The position numbers and the translations under genes were made by a program. From Pseudoduganella albidiflava (lineage in GTDB: Bacteria; Pseudomonadota; Gammaproteobacteria; Burkholderiales; Burkholderiaceae_D): 64,000 nucleotides of DNA. Shown here piece after piece: positions 47,537 to 58,022 of this stretch. Location of the stretch: contig NZ_CP036401.1 of NCBI RefSeq assembly GCF_004322755.1, positions 6,386,001-6,450,000 of the forward strand. The letters run 5' to 3'. Position 1 is the first letter of the stretch, and the number at the start of each line of letters is the position of its first letter. Under the pieces are notes generated by a model. It was not told the DNA's origin, searched no databases, and saw only the letters and a list, made by a program, of their open reading frames with translations.

Positions 47537-48160
47537 TCAGGCGCTGGCGCGAGCCGGCGCTTTGCTTTTCTGGCGCGCCCACCACACCCGCATCAACAGC
47601 AGCGCGCCGACGATGCAGGCGAACAGCAGCGGCTGCGCCAGGTCGTTCTTGGCGGACTTCATCCACCAGTAATGCAGCACGCCGAGCGGCACGATCGCGT
47701 AGACCAGCCGGTGCAGCCACAGCCAGTTCTTGCCGCCCAGCCGTTTCACCATCGCGTTGGTGCTGGTGGCCGCCAGCGGGATCAGCAGCACGAAGGCGAT
47801 GAAGCCGACCAGGATGAACGGCCGCTTGGCGACGTCCTTCAGCATGGCCGCCACGTCGAAGAAATGGTCGAACCACAGGAAGGTGATGAAGTGCAGCAGG
47901 CCGTAGAAAAACGCGTACAGGCCCAGCATGCGCCGCAGCTTCAGCACCCAGTTCCACTTCGACAGGCGCCGCAGCGGCGTGACGGCCAGCGCGATGCACA
48001 GGAAGTACAGTGTCCAGTCGCCCGTCGAGTGCGTGATGTATTGCAGCGGTTCGACCAGCGCGTCGGTGAAGACGAGGTAGACCAGGCGGGCGAGCGGCAC
48101 CAGCGCCAGCACGTGCACCAGCGCCTTGATGCCCGTGAGCTGCCGCGCGGTGGGCTGCAT
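47537..48160 (-). CDS. msrQ: MsrQ, heme membrane subunit of the methionine sulfoxide reductase
   Basis: 207 residues, about six membrane helices of the ferric reductase-like (YedZ) fold with heme His residues in THSTGDWTL, FYGLLHFITF and WLHRLVYAIVPLGVLHYWW. It passes electrons to MsrP. Start ATG at 48160 overlaps the msrP stop by 1 nt (TGATG). Confidence 0.94.
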   Translation of the reverse strand: MQPTARQLTGIKALVHVLALVPLARLVYLVFTDALVEPLQYITHSTGDWTLYFLCIALAVTPLRRLSKWNWVLKLRRMLGLYAFFYGLLHFITFLWFDHFFDVAAMLKDVAKRPFILVGFIAFVLLIPLAATSTNAMVKRLGGKNWLWLHRLVYAIVPLGVLHYWWMKSAKNDLAQPLLFACIVGALLLMRVWWARQKSKAPARASA

Positions 48161-49137
48161 CAGAACCATTTCTTGAGATCCATGCCCGAATACAGCGAGC
48201 CCACGTCGTTGTAGCCGTTGAAGAGCAGCGTCTTGCGCTTGCGCGACAGGAACGAATCCTCGCCGATGCGCCGCTCGGAAGCCTGCGACCAGCGCGGGTG
48301 ATCCACGTCGGGATTCACGTTCGAATAAAAACCGTATTCGGACGGTGCCGACTTGTTCCATGCGGTGCGCGGCATGTCGCGTGTAAACCGGATCTTGACG
48401 ATCGACTTGGCCGACTTGAAGCCATATTTCCACGGCACCACGAGGCGCACCGGGGCGCCGTTCTGGTTCGGCAGCACTTCGCCGTACATGCCCAGCGTGA
48501 GCAGGGTCAGCGGGTGGTTCGCCTCGTCGATGCGCAAGCCTTCCACGTAGGGCCAGTCCAGCACGCGGCTGCGCACGCCGGGCATCTGCTGCCGGTCCGC
48601 CAGCGTGATGAATTCCACGTATTTCGCGTTGCCGGTCGGTTCCACGCGCTTGATGATTTCCGAGAACGAGTAGCCCACCCACGGGATCACCATCGACCAG
48701 CCTTCCACGCAGCGCAGGCGGTACACGCGTTCTTCCAGTGGCGCCAGCTTCAGCAGCGAGTCGATGTCGAGCGTCATCGGCTTCTTCACTTCGCCTTCGA
48801 TCGCCACCGTCCACGGCCGTGTGCGCAGGGTGCCCGCATTCTCGGCCGGGTCGCTCTTGTCGGTGCCGAACTCGTAGAAATTGTTGTAGGTGGTCGCGTC
48901 CTTGCGGGGGGTCTGCTTGTCCAGCGCGGAGTACGAGGGATTCAGCCTGGCCGGCAGTTTCTGGCCGGTGCCCTGGGCGAACGCTTCGCGCGTCAGCATC
49001 TCGAGCAGTGCGCCGCTGGCGATCGTGCCCGCGGCGATCTGCCGGATGAAATCGCGCCGCGCTTCGAACACATGGCGCGGCGTGATTTCGGAGGAGAACG
49101 GCAGGTCGATGCCGTTGGAGGAACGCTTGATCAACAT
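48160..49137 (-). CDS. msrP: MsrP, molybdenum methionine sulfoxide reductase catalytic subunit
   Basis: 325 residues. Twin-arginine signal ([12 protein letters not shown] at 26-37) for folded export. The molybdopterin-binding domain has the Mo ligand Cys143 in RCVEGWSMV and [21 protein letters not shown]. Repairs oxidised Met in periplasmic proteins, with MsrQ as electron donor. Predicted Tat cleavage after AFA. Confidence 0.96.
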   Translation of the reverse strand: MLIKRSSNGIDLPFSSEITPRHVFEARRDFIRQIAAGTIASGALLEMLTREAFAQGTGQKLPARLNPSYSALDKQTPRKDATTYNNFYEFGTDKSDPAENAGTLRTRPWTVAIEGEVKKPMTLDIDSLLKLAPLEERVYRLRCVEGWSMVIPWVGYSFSEIIKRVEPTGNAKYVEFITLADRQQMPGVRSRVLDWPYVEGLRIDEANHPLTLLTLGMYGEVLPNQNGAPVRLVVPWKYGFKSAKSIVKIRFTRDMPRTAWNKSAPSEYGFYSNVNPDVDHPRWSQASERRIGEDSFLSRKRKTLLFNGYNDVGSLYSGMDLKKWF

Positions 49138-49226
49138 GATGGCTCCGGGCGGGAAAAATTATATGAACCTTACACCAATCCCGGTAACCATTCGTTTAGG
49201 ACAGCATTAAGCGCTCCCGGTCCCGC

Positions 49227-50552
49227 TTACAGCTCGCCATAGGAATGCAGGCCCGACAGGAACATGTTGACACCCATGAAGGCGAACGTGGTGACCACCA
49301 GGCCGACCAGCGCCCACCATGCGCCCACGCGGCCGCGCAGGCCGGACATCAGCCGCATGTGCAGCCATGCCGCATAGTTCAGCCACACGATCAGTGCCCA
49401 GGTTTCCTTCGGGTCCCACGACCAGTAGCCGCCCCACGCTTCGGCCGCCCACAGCGCGCCCAGGATCGTGGCGATCGTGAAGAAGGCGAAGCCGGCCGAG
49501 ATCGACTTGTACATGATGTCTTCCAGCACTTCGGCATCGGGGATGCGTTCCGCCAGCCGGTTGCGCAGCAGGTTCGTCACGGCGAACAGCACCACGAGGC
49601 CGAGGATGAATTTGCTGGTGCCCAGCGTGGAATTGCGGATCGCCTCGCTCGCATCGGTCACGAAGGCAACCAGGTTCATGATGGCGATGAACCCCAGCGG
49701 CACGGCCACCAGCCAGATCCACATGGTGCGCGGCCGTTCATACTTCAGCAGGAACGCCCAGCCCAGCATGGCGGCCAGCGCGAACGTACCGTAGCCGATG
49801 AAGTTGGCCGGCACGTGGATCTTCATCCACCAGCTCTGCAGCGCCGGTACCAGGGGCTGGATCTCGTGCGCATCGCGCGTGACGGTGTACCACAGCAGGA
49901 AGCCAACCGCCGCCGAGACGATCAGCATCACGAACGGGCCCAGCTGGCGGGTCGCGTAGCGGCCTTCGTAGTACAGGTGGAACATCGCCGTGATCAGGCA
50001 GAACAGGATGAAGACCTCATACAGGTTCGAGATGGGAATGTGGCCGACGTCGGGCCCGATCAGGTAGGACTCGTACCATCGCACCATCATCGCGGTCCAG
50101 CCCAGCAACAGGCCACCCCAGCACAGCCGCGCGCCGATCGCGCCGCCGGCGGAGGAACGGGCCACCAGCCCGATCCAGTAGAACAGCGTGGACAGGAAGA
50201 AGAACACGCTCATCCACAGGATCGCGGACTGGCTCGACAGCATGTAGCGCAGCCAGAAACGCTTCTCGCCCGCCGCCAGCTCGCCGCCGTACATGGCGAT
50301 CGCGCCCAGCGCCAGCACCGCCATCGCCAGCATCAGCCCGCGCATCGGCTTCCAGTGCCAGCCCAGTGCCGCGAAGGTGGGCACGGACAGCAGCAGGATG
50401 GCCTTTTCGTACCCGTCCATGTACGCGCCGTAGCGGTTCAGGCCGAACAGCGCGCCGGCCAGCAGCGCCAGGCCGAACAGCCAGTCGAAAGCCGACAGCC
50501 GGCGGAAGTAGCCGGGGGTGGCCGCGTAGGGTTGGTTTTGGGTAATTTCCAT
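49227..50552 (-). CDS. ccsB: Cytochrome c biogenesis protein CcsB/CcsA-type (system II)
   Basis: 441 residues with many membrane helices and the heme-handling WWD motif WGGYWSWDPKETW near 350. With ResB it exports heme and joins it to apocytochromes. Two ATG codons stand in tandem; 50552 is preferred because GGAG is then 6 nt away instead of 3. Separated from resB by 86 bp holding a short GGCGGAC-type tandem repeat. Confidence 0.94.
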   Translation of the reverse strand: MEITQNQPYAATPGYFRRLSAFDWLFGLALLAGALFGLNRYGAYMDGYEKAILLLSVPTFAALGWHWKPMRGLMLAMAVLALGAIAMYGGELAAGEKRFWLRYMLSSQSAILWMSVFFFLSTLFYWIGLVARSSAGGAIGARLCWGGLLLGWTAMMVRWYESYLIGPDVGHIPISNLYEVFILFCLITAMFHLYYEGRYATRQLGPFVMLIVSAAVGFLLWYTVTRDAHEIQPLVPALQSWWMKIHVPANFIGYGTFALAAMLGWAFLLKYERPRTMWIWLVAVPLGFIAIMNLVAFVTDASEAIRNSTLGTSKFILGLVVLFAVTNLLRNRLAERIPDAEVLEDIMYKSISAGFAFFTIATILGALWAAEAWGGYWSWDPKETWALIVWLNYAAWLHMRLMSGLRGRVGAWWALVGLVVTTFAFMGVNMFLSGLHSYGEL

Positions 50553-50638
50553 CATGGTCTCCAGCTTCTCGTATCGTGCCTTGCCTGCCGCCTGCCGTCC
50601 GCCTGCCGTCCGCCTGCTTTTTGGCCCGCTCCGCCAGC

Positions 50639-52726
50639 TTACGCCTTCAGCGGCAGCTTTTCCTTCAGTTCGTCGAATTCGCGGTCGAAATCGAGCGTGC
50701 GGCGCTGCGTGCTCATCGCCATCAGCGCGTGCGCCCCGTCCTCCTGGCCGCGGACCCACACCCACAGGCGCCGCTCGCGAACGTAGAACATCGCGAACAC
50801 GCCCAGCACGAGGAACAGGCAGCCCAGGTACACCACCGACTTGCCGGGCGAACGCGTCACCTGGAACACGGAAGCCTTCACCTGCTCGAACTCGTCCAGC
50901 TGCAGGTAGACGGGCGCGCCATAGAAGAAGCTGTCGGACAGGGCATTCATCGACAGCTGCAGCCAGCGCGCATGCTTCTCGTCCGGCGCGATGGCGGCCA
51001 GGCCGTCGCGCTCGCGCGCCACGTTCCACAGTTCCCACAGCGTGCCGTTGAGTATCTTCATGAAGATGTCAGCCGCCTTTTCCTGCTCCGCCTTCGGCAC
51101 CTTTTCCAGGAAACGGCTGACCGACATGTAGCCGCCCGCCTCCTTGTCGCCGGCGAAGATCTCGAGGCTCTTCAGGGCCGACAGCGCCAGCTGCGACTGT
51201 ACCGTGTCGCTTTTTCCACCGCCTGGCGACATGCGCGCCGCATACGTGCCGGCGGCACGTTCGCGCAGCGCCGGGTCGTGCAGCGCGGCGCGCAGGCGCA
51301 TCCAGTCGCGCACGCTGTGTTCATCGTCGGCCGGGATGCGCAGGTAGCTGAACGGATCGCCCGGGCTGGCGCGCACCCCGGACAGGAACATCGGCACGCC
51401 TTCCAGCGTGACCGGCTGCATGTAGTTCTGGAATTCGCGCGCCTGGCCGGTCTGGTCGCGCACCTTGTACTGCACGCTGGGGCCGACGTTCTGCAGATCC
51501 TTGTTGTTGGCGTTCTTGGCGGCCGAACCCAGGTGCTTGTCGAGGCCCAGGGCAAACGCGCTGCCCAGCTTCTCGCCCTGCTTCACGGCGCGCACGTCCT
51601 GGCTGGCGGTGTTTTCCACGTTGAACGGGCGGAAATCGGTCCATTCGACCGTGTGGGCATCGTCCAGCCTGGTGGCGTTGCCGACGATGCCGTCGATCGC
51701 GAACTTGCCGCTTTGCGTGCCCTGCATGGGGAACCCGGTCAGTTTCAGCTTGCTGCCGCCATCCTCGAAGCTGGCCTGGTACACGGCCAGGCCTTTCCAG
51801 ATGAACGGCTTGTTGACTTCGATGGTGGCCGTTTGCGTCTCGCCGGTGGCGTTATCGCGCACCACCACATCGCTGGCAAACAGCTTCGGCATGCCGGTAC
51901 TGTAGAAATCGATCGTGAACTTCTTCAGCTGGATCGTGAATGGCAGGTCCTGGATCAGCACCCCGTCCGGCCGCGACAGCACGGCCGAGCTGCTGGCCTG
52001 CCCTTCCGGGATCACGGTATTGCCGCGGAACGTGGGATTCGACACGCCCAGGCGGTGCTTGTCCGGGATCGCCGCGATCAGGCCGTCGCCGGTAAACGGT
52101 GTCTTGTCCAGCGCCCACTGCTGCAAGCGGATGGGAATATCCGAATCGAGCAGCCCGCCCACGCAGATGATGACGATGGCGCTGTGGGCGAAGATGTAGC
52201 CGAACTTGTTGGCCGCGCCGCGCTTGGCCGCCACCAGCAGGCCGCCGTCCTTTTCCACGACCCTGGCCTGGTAGCCCGCATGCGCCAGGCGCTGCGCCAC
52301 CTGGCCGGCCAGCGCGTTCGCCTGCAGCGGCGACTGCCATTCGGCCTTGTGGTGGAAATTGCGCAGCGACTGTTCGCGCACGTTCTCGCGCCAGCTGCGC
52401 ATGTCCTTCACCATCTTCGGCGCATTGCGCACCACGCACAGCGAGGTGGAAACGACGAGGATGCCCATGATTACCAGGAACCACCAGGCCGAATACACGG
52501 CGTACAGCCCCAGCTTGTCGAACACGTCGAACCAGAACGGGCCGAACTGGTTCACGTAGTTCGGCATCGGCTGGTTCTGCTGCATGATCGTGCCGATGAT
52601 GGCGGAAATCGCGATCATCACCAGCAGCGCGATCGCGAAACGCATCGAAGACAGCAATTCGACCGCTTCGTTGAACGCCTGGCGGCGGGTATTGAGACGG
52701 ATGCCCGTCGTGCTGGTGGTGCTCAT
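50639..52726 (-). CDS. resB: Cytochrome c biogenesis protein ResB
   Basis: 695 residues. Three N-terminal membrane helices (about 30-50, 80-98, 172-190), a large periplasmic domain, and a C-terminal helix (SVVYLGCLFLVLGVFAMFY). Typical opening SSMRFAIALLVMIAISAIIGTIMQQNQP. Forms the system II heme lyase with CcsB. It follows a sigma70-type promoter just behind the cytochrome c4 terminator. Confidence 0.95.
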   Translation of the reverse strand: MSTTSTTGIRLNTRRQAFNEAVELLSSMRFAIALLVMIAISAIIGTIMQQNQPMPNYVNQFGPFWFDVFDKLGLYAVYSAWWFLVIMGILVVSTSLCVVRNAPKMVKDMRSWRENVREQSLRNFHHKAEWQSPLQANALAGQVAQRLAHAGYQARVVEKDGGLLVAAKRGAANKFGYIFAHSAIVIICVGGLLDSDIPIRLQQWALDKTPFTGDGLIAAIPDKHRLGVSNPTFRGNTVIPEGQASSSAVLSRPDGVLIQDLPFTIQLKKFTIDFYSTGMPKLFASDVVVRDNATGETQTATIEVNKPFIWKGLAVYQASFEDGGSKLKLTGFPMQGTQSGKFAIDGIVGNATRLDDAHTVEWTDFRPFNVENTASQDVRAVKQGEKLGSAFALGLDKHLGSAAKNANNKDLQNVGPSVQYKVRDQTGQAREFQNYMQPVTLEGVPMFLSGVRASPGDPFSYLRIPADDEHSVRDWMRLRAALHDPALRERAAGTYAARMSPGGGKSDTVQSQLALSALKSLEIFAGDKEAGGYMSVSRFLEKVPKAEQEKAADIFMKILNGTLWELWNVARERDGLAAIAPDEKHARWLQLSMNALSDSFFYGAPVYLQLDEFEQVKASVFQVTRSPGKSVVYLGCLFLVLGVFAMFYVRERRLWVWVRGQEDGAHALMAMSTQRRTLDFDREFDELKEKLPLKA

Positions 52727-52794
52727 ACGGTGGTGCTCATGCGACTGTACTCATTTGACACTTCATGTGGAACTGCATGTGAAGCCCGGCTTTT

Positions 52795-52824
52795 TGTATA
52801 CAATTTCGTCAGGCATAGTAACAA
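52795..52824 (-). promoter_or_regulatory. Sigma70-type promoter for resB
   Basis: On the minus strand: TTGTTA, 18-bp spacer, TATACA, about 70 nt before the resB ATG. The -35 box overlaps the T-run of the terminator that ends the cytochrome c4 gene. Confidence 0.6.
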
Positions 52825-52855
52825 AAAAAATGGCGGCCCCGTCGAGGTAGCCGCC
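52822..52855 (-). terminator. Terminator of the cytochrome c4 gene
   Basis: On the minus strand a GGCGGC / GCCGCC stem followed by ATTTTTTTTG. On the plus strand the same hairpin is also followed by eight T, so it can work in both directions. Confidence 0.8.
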
Positions 52856-52917
52856 TTTTTTTCCATGTCATCCGCCTGTCGACCGCGCGTGCGCTGTCAA
52901 TCAACCCAGGCACCCGC

Positions 52918-53577
52918 TCATTTCAGTCCGGCCACGTAATCGGCCACGGCCTTGATTTCATCGTCGGTCATGCGCTGCGCGATCGTCGTCATCTCGACGC
53001 TGTTCTTGCGGCCGTGGCCCTTGAACGCGCCCAGCTGGGCAATCGTGTAGTCCTGGTGCTGGCCGCCGATGCGCGGGTATTTCGAAGGATTGCCGGCACC
53101 GGCCGGGCCGTGGCAGCTGGCGCACGCCGGCACGGCTTTCTCGGCCAGGCCGCCGCGGTAGATCTTCTTGCCCAATTCGATCGACTCGCGGTTTTTCGCG
53201 GCGCCCGGCTTCTGCGACTGGGCGGCCAGGTACGCGGAAATGTTCTTCTTTTCCTCGTCCGTCAGCATCTTGGCGTACGTCGTCATGATCGGCTGCGCGC
53301 GATCCGGCTTGGTGAAGTCCACCAGCTGCTTGTACAGGTACCCCTCGGGTTGTCCGGCGAGCTTGGGATTGGCGACGATCGTGGAATTGCCGGCGGCGCC
53401 GTGGCAGGACAGGCAGGAAGGCAGGCCGCGGGCGGGATCGCCGTCGGCATAGAGCGTGGCGCCCTTGGCCGGATCCACTTTCGGCGCCTGCGGGGTGGCG
53501 GCGCTGGCCGTCCCCGCGAAGAGCGCCATCATTGCTATGAACATCGAGCGTACCACTGGTGAATACCTACGATTCAT
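52918..53577 (-). CDS. Cytochrome c4, diheme
   Basis: 219 residues. Signal peptide (cleavage after ASA, about residue 26), then two cytochrome c domains with heme sites C55-x2-C58-H59 (CLSCH) and C152-x2-C155-H156 (CASCH), and axial Met in the TTYAKM and TTIAQRM segments. A periplasmic electron carrier to terminal oxidases. Start ATG at 53577 has GAGG 6 nt upstream. It lies beside the genes that attach its hemes. Confidence 0.95.
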   Translation of the reverse strand: MNRRYSPVVRSMFIAMMALFAGTASAATPQAPKVDPAKGATLYADGDPARGLPSCLSCHGAAGNSTIVANPKLAGQPEGYLYKQLVDFTKPDRAQPIMTTYAKMLTDEEKKNISAYLAAQSQKPGAAKNRESIELGKKIYRGGLAEKAVPACASCHGPAGAGNPSKYPRIGGQHQDYTIAQLGAFKGHGRKNSVEMTTIAQRMTDDEIKAVADYVAGLK

Positions 53578-53676
53578 TCAGCACCTCATTTAGCCAGCTT
53601 AAGGAAACGAGTCAATAAAATGTCGCAATGTTCGAGTGCTCCGACCTGCCCGGAAGCGGGCCGTAACTCCTTATTG

Positions 53677-53682
53677 TACAAT
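53677..53682 (+). promoter_or_regulatory. Possible -10 box of engB
   Basis: TACAAT 40 nt before the engB ATG in a short AT-rich stretch. No good -35 box is seen, so this is tentative. Confidence 0.35.
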
Positions 53683-53722
53683 AGCTTCCCGGCACGACTG
53701 CCTGTTCTCGTAGCAATTCTTC

Positions 53723-55457
<1,735 letters not shown>

Positions 55458-55479
55458 GCCTGTCGCACAGCCACCGATC

Positions 55480-55505
55480 AAGCGGGCCGCCGGCCCGCTT
55501 TTTTA
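55480..55505 (+). terminator. Terminator of engB-hemB
   Basis: A 9-bp stem AAGCGGGCC / GGCCCGCTT with a 3-nt loop and five further T, 23 nt after the hemB stop. Confidence 0.92.
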
Positions 55506-55548
55506 TTGCCCAGCTGGTCGCAAAACAACACCGGGCCCACCCGCATAC

Positions 55549-55680
55549 CTGGGGACAGTCCCCGTTTCTTGGCAACTTTTCCACGAAAATAAGCCGAAAA
55601 CAGCAGTGGTCGCATAGCTATTAGCCAGCTATTCGGAATGTTTCCAAAAAATGGGGACTGTCCCCGAATCTTGGCAACAT
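55549..55680. repeat. Two REP-like elements (GGGGACAGTCCCC class)
   Basis: Cores GGGGACAGTCCCC at 55551 and GGGGACTGTCCCC at 55653, each followed by a TTGGCAAC end. Between them lies about 70 bp without a gene. Located between convergent hemB and the lysR-type gene. Confidence 0.86.
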
Positions 55681-55689
55681 TGCCTGGAG

Positions 55690-56616
55690 CTATTGGGTTG
55701 AGGCTGGCGCCAGGCAGAGATCCGGCTCCCCGGCCAGCCGTTCCGTGAGCCATTCCGCGAACACGCGCAGCTTCGGCGCCGCCATCCGCCCGCGCGGATA
55801 CAGCAGCGAGACCGGCATCGGCGCCGGCGGGGTGTCGGCCAGCAATGCCACCAGCTCGCCCCGCTCCAGGTGGCCGCGCACCTGGTAGCGGGCCGCCTGC
55901 GTGATGCCGAGGCCCTGCAGCGCGCAGGCCACGTTGGCATCGGCATTGTCGACCGCGATGCGGCCCGGCACCTGGGTCTTGACGAGCTCGCCATCGGCGA
56001 GGAAGTCCCAGTCGAACGGCCGCCCCGTGCGGCCGGAGAAATGCACGATGCCCTGGTGGTGCCGCAGGTCGCCGATGCTCTGCGGCGCACCGTGGCGATC
56101 CAGGTAGGCGGGCGCCGCGCACGTCACGAAGCGCATGCTGCCCACCTGCCGCCCCACCAGCGATGAATCCTGCAAGTCGCCCACGCGCAGCGCGCAGTCG
56201 ATGCCTTCCTGCGTGAGGTCGACCAGCCGGTCCGAAAAGCTGAGCGTGAGCGCCAGCTCGGGCCACGCCTCGGCAAAGGCGGCGATGTGGGGCAGGACCA
56301 CGTGGCGGCCCACGGCGTCCGGCAGGTCGACCCGCAGCGTGCCCCGGGGCTTGCCGGCGCCGGCCCGGAAACCCTGTTCGGCCAGCGCCACCGCATCGAG
56401 GATCTGCACGCACTGCGCGTGGTAGTCGGCGCCATCCGGCGTCAGCGCCAGCTTGCGCGTGGTCCGCTGCAGCAGCGTGGTGCCGAGGTACGCTTCCAGG
56501 TTCTTGATGGTGGCCGTGAGCGCCGCGCGGGGCAGGCCCAGCGTTTCGGCCGCCCGGGTAAAACTGTTCGCTTCGACGATGCGCACGAAGACTTGCATGG
56601 CCCGCAGTTTGTCCAT
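55690..56616 (-). CDS. LysR-type transcriptional regulator
   Basis: 308 residues. N-terminal winged helix-turn-helix (MDKLRAMQVFVRIVEANSF; RAALTATIKNLEAYLGTTLL; RTTRKLALTPDG), then a ligand-binding domain of the DsdC/CrgA-like subgroup (GTLRVDLPDAVGRHVVLPHI; CALRVGDLQDSSLVGRQVG). Divergent from an MFS gene with 181 bp between the starts, so it probably controls that gene and itself. The ligand is not known. Confidence 0.93.
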   Translation of the reverse strand: MDKLRAMQVFVRIVEANSFTRAAETLGLPRAALTATIKNLEAYLGTTLLQRTTRKLALTPDGADYHAQCVQILDAVALAEQGFRAGAGKPRGTLRVDLPDAVGRHVVLPHIAAFAEAWPELALTLSFSDRLVDLTQEGIDCALRVGDLQDSSLVGRQVGSMRFVTCAAPAYLDRHGAPQSIGDLRHHQGIVHFSGRTGRPFDWDFLADGELVKTQVPGRIAVDNADANVACALQGLGITQAARYQVRGHLERGELVALLADTPPAPMPVSLLYPRGRMAAPKLRVFAEWLTERLAGEPDLCLAPASTQ

Positions 56617-56630
56617 GGTGGCGCCTATTG

Positions 56631-56645
56631 TTCACATAAAGTGAA
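56631..56645. promoter_or_regulatory. Candidate LysR operator
   Basis: A perfect inverted repeat TTCAC-N5-GTGAA containing the T-N11-A pattern of LysR sites, 15 bp before the regulator's ATG in the AT-rich gap shared with the MFS gene. Placement suits autorepression. Confidence 0.55.
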
Positions 56646-56797
56646 AAGTATAGGTCGATTATTGGGGGATTATCTTCTCTCTTTCGCTGCGTACACTTTC
56701 CCCATCCAATCCTGCCGGTACGCGGCGCCCCCGATGGCGGATCACAGGCCATCGGCGACGCCCCAGACTGGTCCCATTCACTTCCATGGGGAACGCC

Positions 56798-58015
56798 ATG
56801 ACATCGCATCAAGAACCGCATGACCATATCGCACCCTCGATGGTGCTGCTGTTGGCCGCCGCCGCCGGGCTCATCGTCGCCAACCTGTACTACGCGCAAA
56901 CCCTGGTGGGGCCGATCGCGGCCGCCACCGGGCTGTCGGCCAGTGCGGCCGGGCTGATCGTCACGCTGACGCAGGTCGGCTATACGCTGGGGCTGCTCTT
57001 CATCGTGCCGCTGGGCGACCTGCTGGAAAACCGCCGGCTGGTCGTGACCGCGCTGGCCGCCACGGCCGTGGCACTGGCCGTTGCCGCCTTCGCCACCAGC
57101 GCGCCGGTGTTCCTGGCCGCGGCGCTGGCCATCGGGGTGGGCTCCGTCGCGGCGCAGATCCTGGTGCCGTTCGCCGCCCACCTGTCGCATGAATCGAAGC
57201 GGGGGCACACGGTCGGCAAGGTCGTCAGCGGGCTGCTGCTGGGGATCATGCTGGCGCGGCCGGTGGCCAGCCTGGTCGCCGACCACGCCAGCTGGCACGT
57301 GGTGTTTGCCGGCGCGGCCGGCTTGATCGCGCTGCTGGCCGTCGTGCTGCGCGTGAAATTGCCGCAGCGGGTGCCGCAGTCGCGCACATCGTATGCAAAA
57401 CTGATCGGTTCGCTGTGGACGCTGTTCCGTACCACGCCCGTACTGCGCCGCCGCGCCGCCTACCATGCCGGCCTGTTCGGTGCGTTCAGCCTGTTCTGGA
57501 CCGTGGTGCCGCTGGCGCTGGCCGGTCCGTCGTTCGGCCTGTCGCAGACGGGTATCGCGATCTTCGCGCTGGTCGGCATGGCCGGCGCGGTCGCTTCGCC
57601 GGTTGCCGGCAAGCTGGCCGATGCGGGCCACAGCCTGCCGGCCACGGCCGCCGCGCTGGGCCTGGGCATCGCGGGCTTCGCCCTGCCCCTGCTGTTTTCC
57701 CACGCCACCGGTTCGCACCATGTGGCGCTGGCGATCCTGGTGGTGGCGTCGATCGTGCTGGACATGGGCGTGGCGGCCAACCTGGTGCTGGGCCAGCGCG
57801 CCATCTTCACGCTGGGCGCCGACGTGCGCAGCCGCCTGAACGGCCTGTATTTCGCCGTGTTCTTCGCGGGCGGCGCGGTGGGTTCCGCGCTGGGCGGCTG
57901 GGTGTATGCAGGCTACGGCTGGCACGCCGCGCTGCTGGCCGGCATGGCGATGCCGGCCGCGGCCCTGCTTTACTGGGCCGGCGAGGCGCTGCAACGCGCC
58001 CCGCAGCGGGCCTGA
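56798..58015 (+). CDS. MFS transporter
   Basis: 405 residues, about 12 membrane helices. Begins after a short polar stretch with SMVLLLAAAAGLIVANLYYAQTLVGPIA, the typical start of a DHA1-like proteobacterial group of predicted drug/metabolite exporters; the loop after helix 2 (PLGDLLENRR) is the MFS motif A. The ATG at 56798 is preferred over one at 56786 because GGGGA lies 6-7 nt before it. Substrate unknown; adjacent LysR gene suggests induction by a small molecule. Confidence 0.88.
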   Translation: MTSHQEPHDHIAPSMVLLLAAAAGLIVANLYYAQTLVGPIAAATGLSASAAGLIVTLTQVGYTLGLLFIVPLGDLLENRRLVVTALAATAVALAVAAFATSAPVFLAAALAIGVGSVAAQILVPFAAHLSHESKRGHTVGKVVSGLLLGIMLARPVASLVADHASWHVVFAGAAGLIALLAVVLRVKLPQRVPQSRTSYAKLIGSLWTLFRTTPVLRRRAAYHAGLFGAFSLFWTVVPLALAGPSFGLSQTGIAIFALVGMAGAVASPVAGKLADAGHSLPATAAALGLGIAGFALPLLFSHATGSHHVALAILVVASIVLDMGVAANLVLGQRAIFTLGADVRSRLNGLYFAVFFAGGAVGSALGGWVYAGYGWHAALLAGMAMPAAALLYWAGEALQRAPQRA

Positions 58016-58022
58016 TGGATGG

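Noticed and set aside
53587..53615. Sigma70-like boxes TTGACT and TAAATG before cytochrome c4
   Set aside because: The -10 box would place the RNA start inside or after the ribosome site, leaving no leader for the GAGG sequence. Not supported as the promoter.
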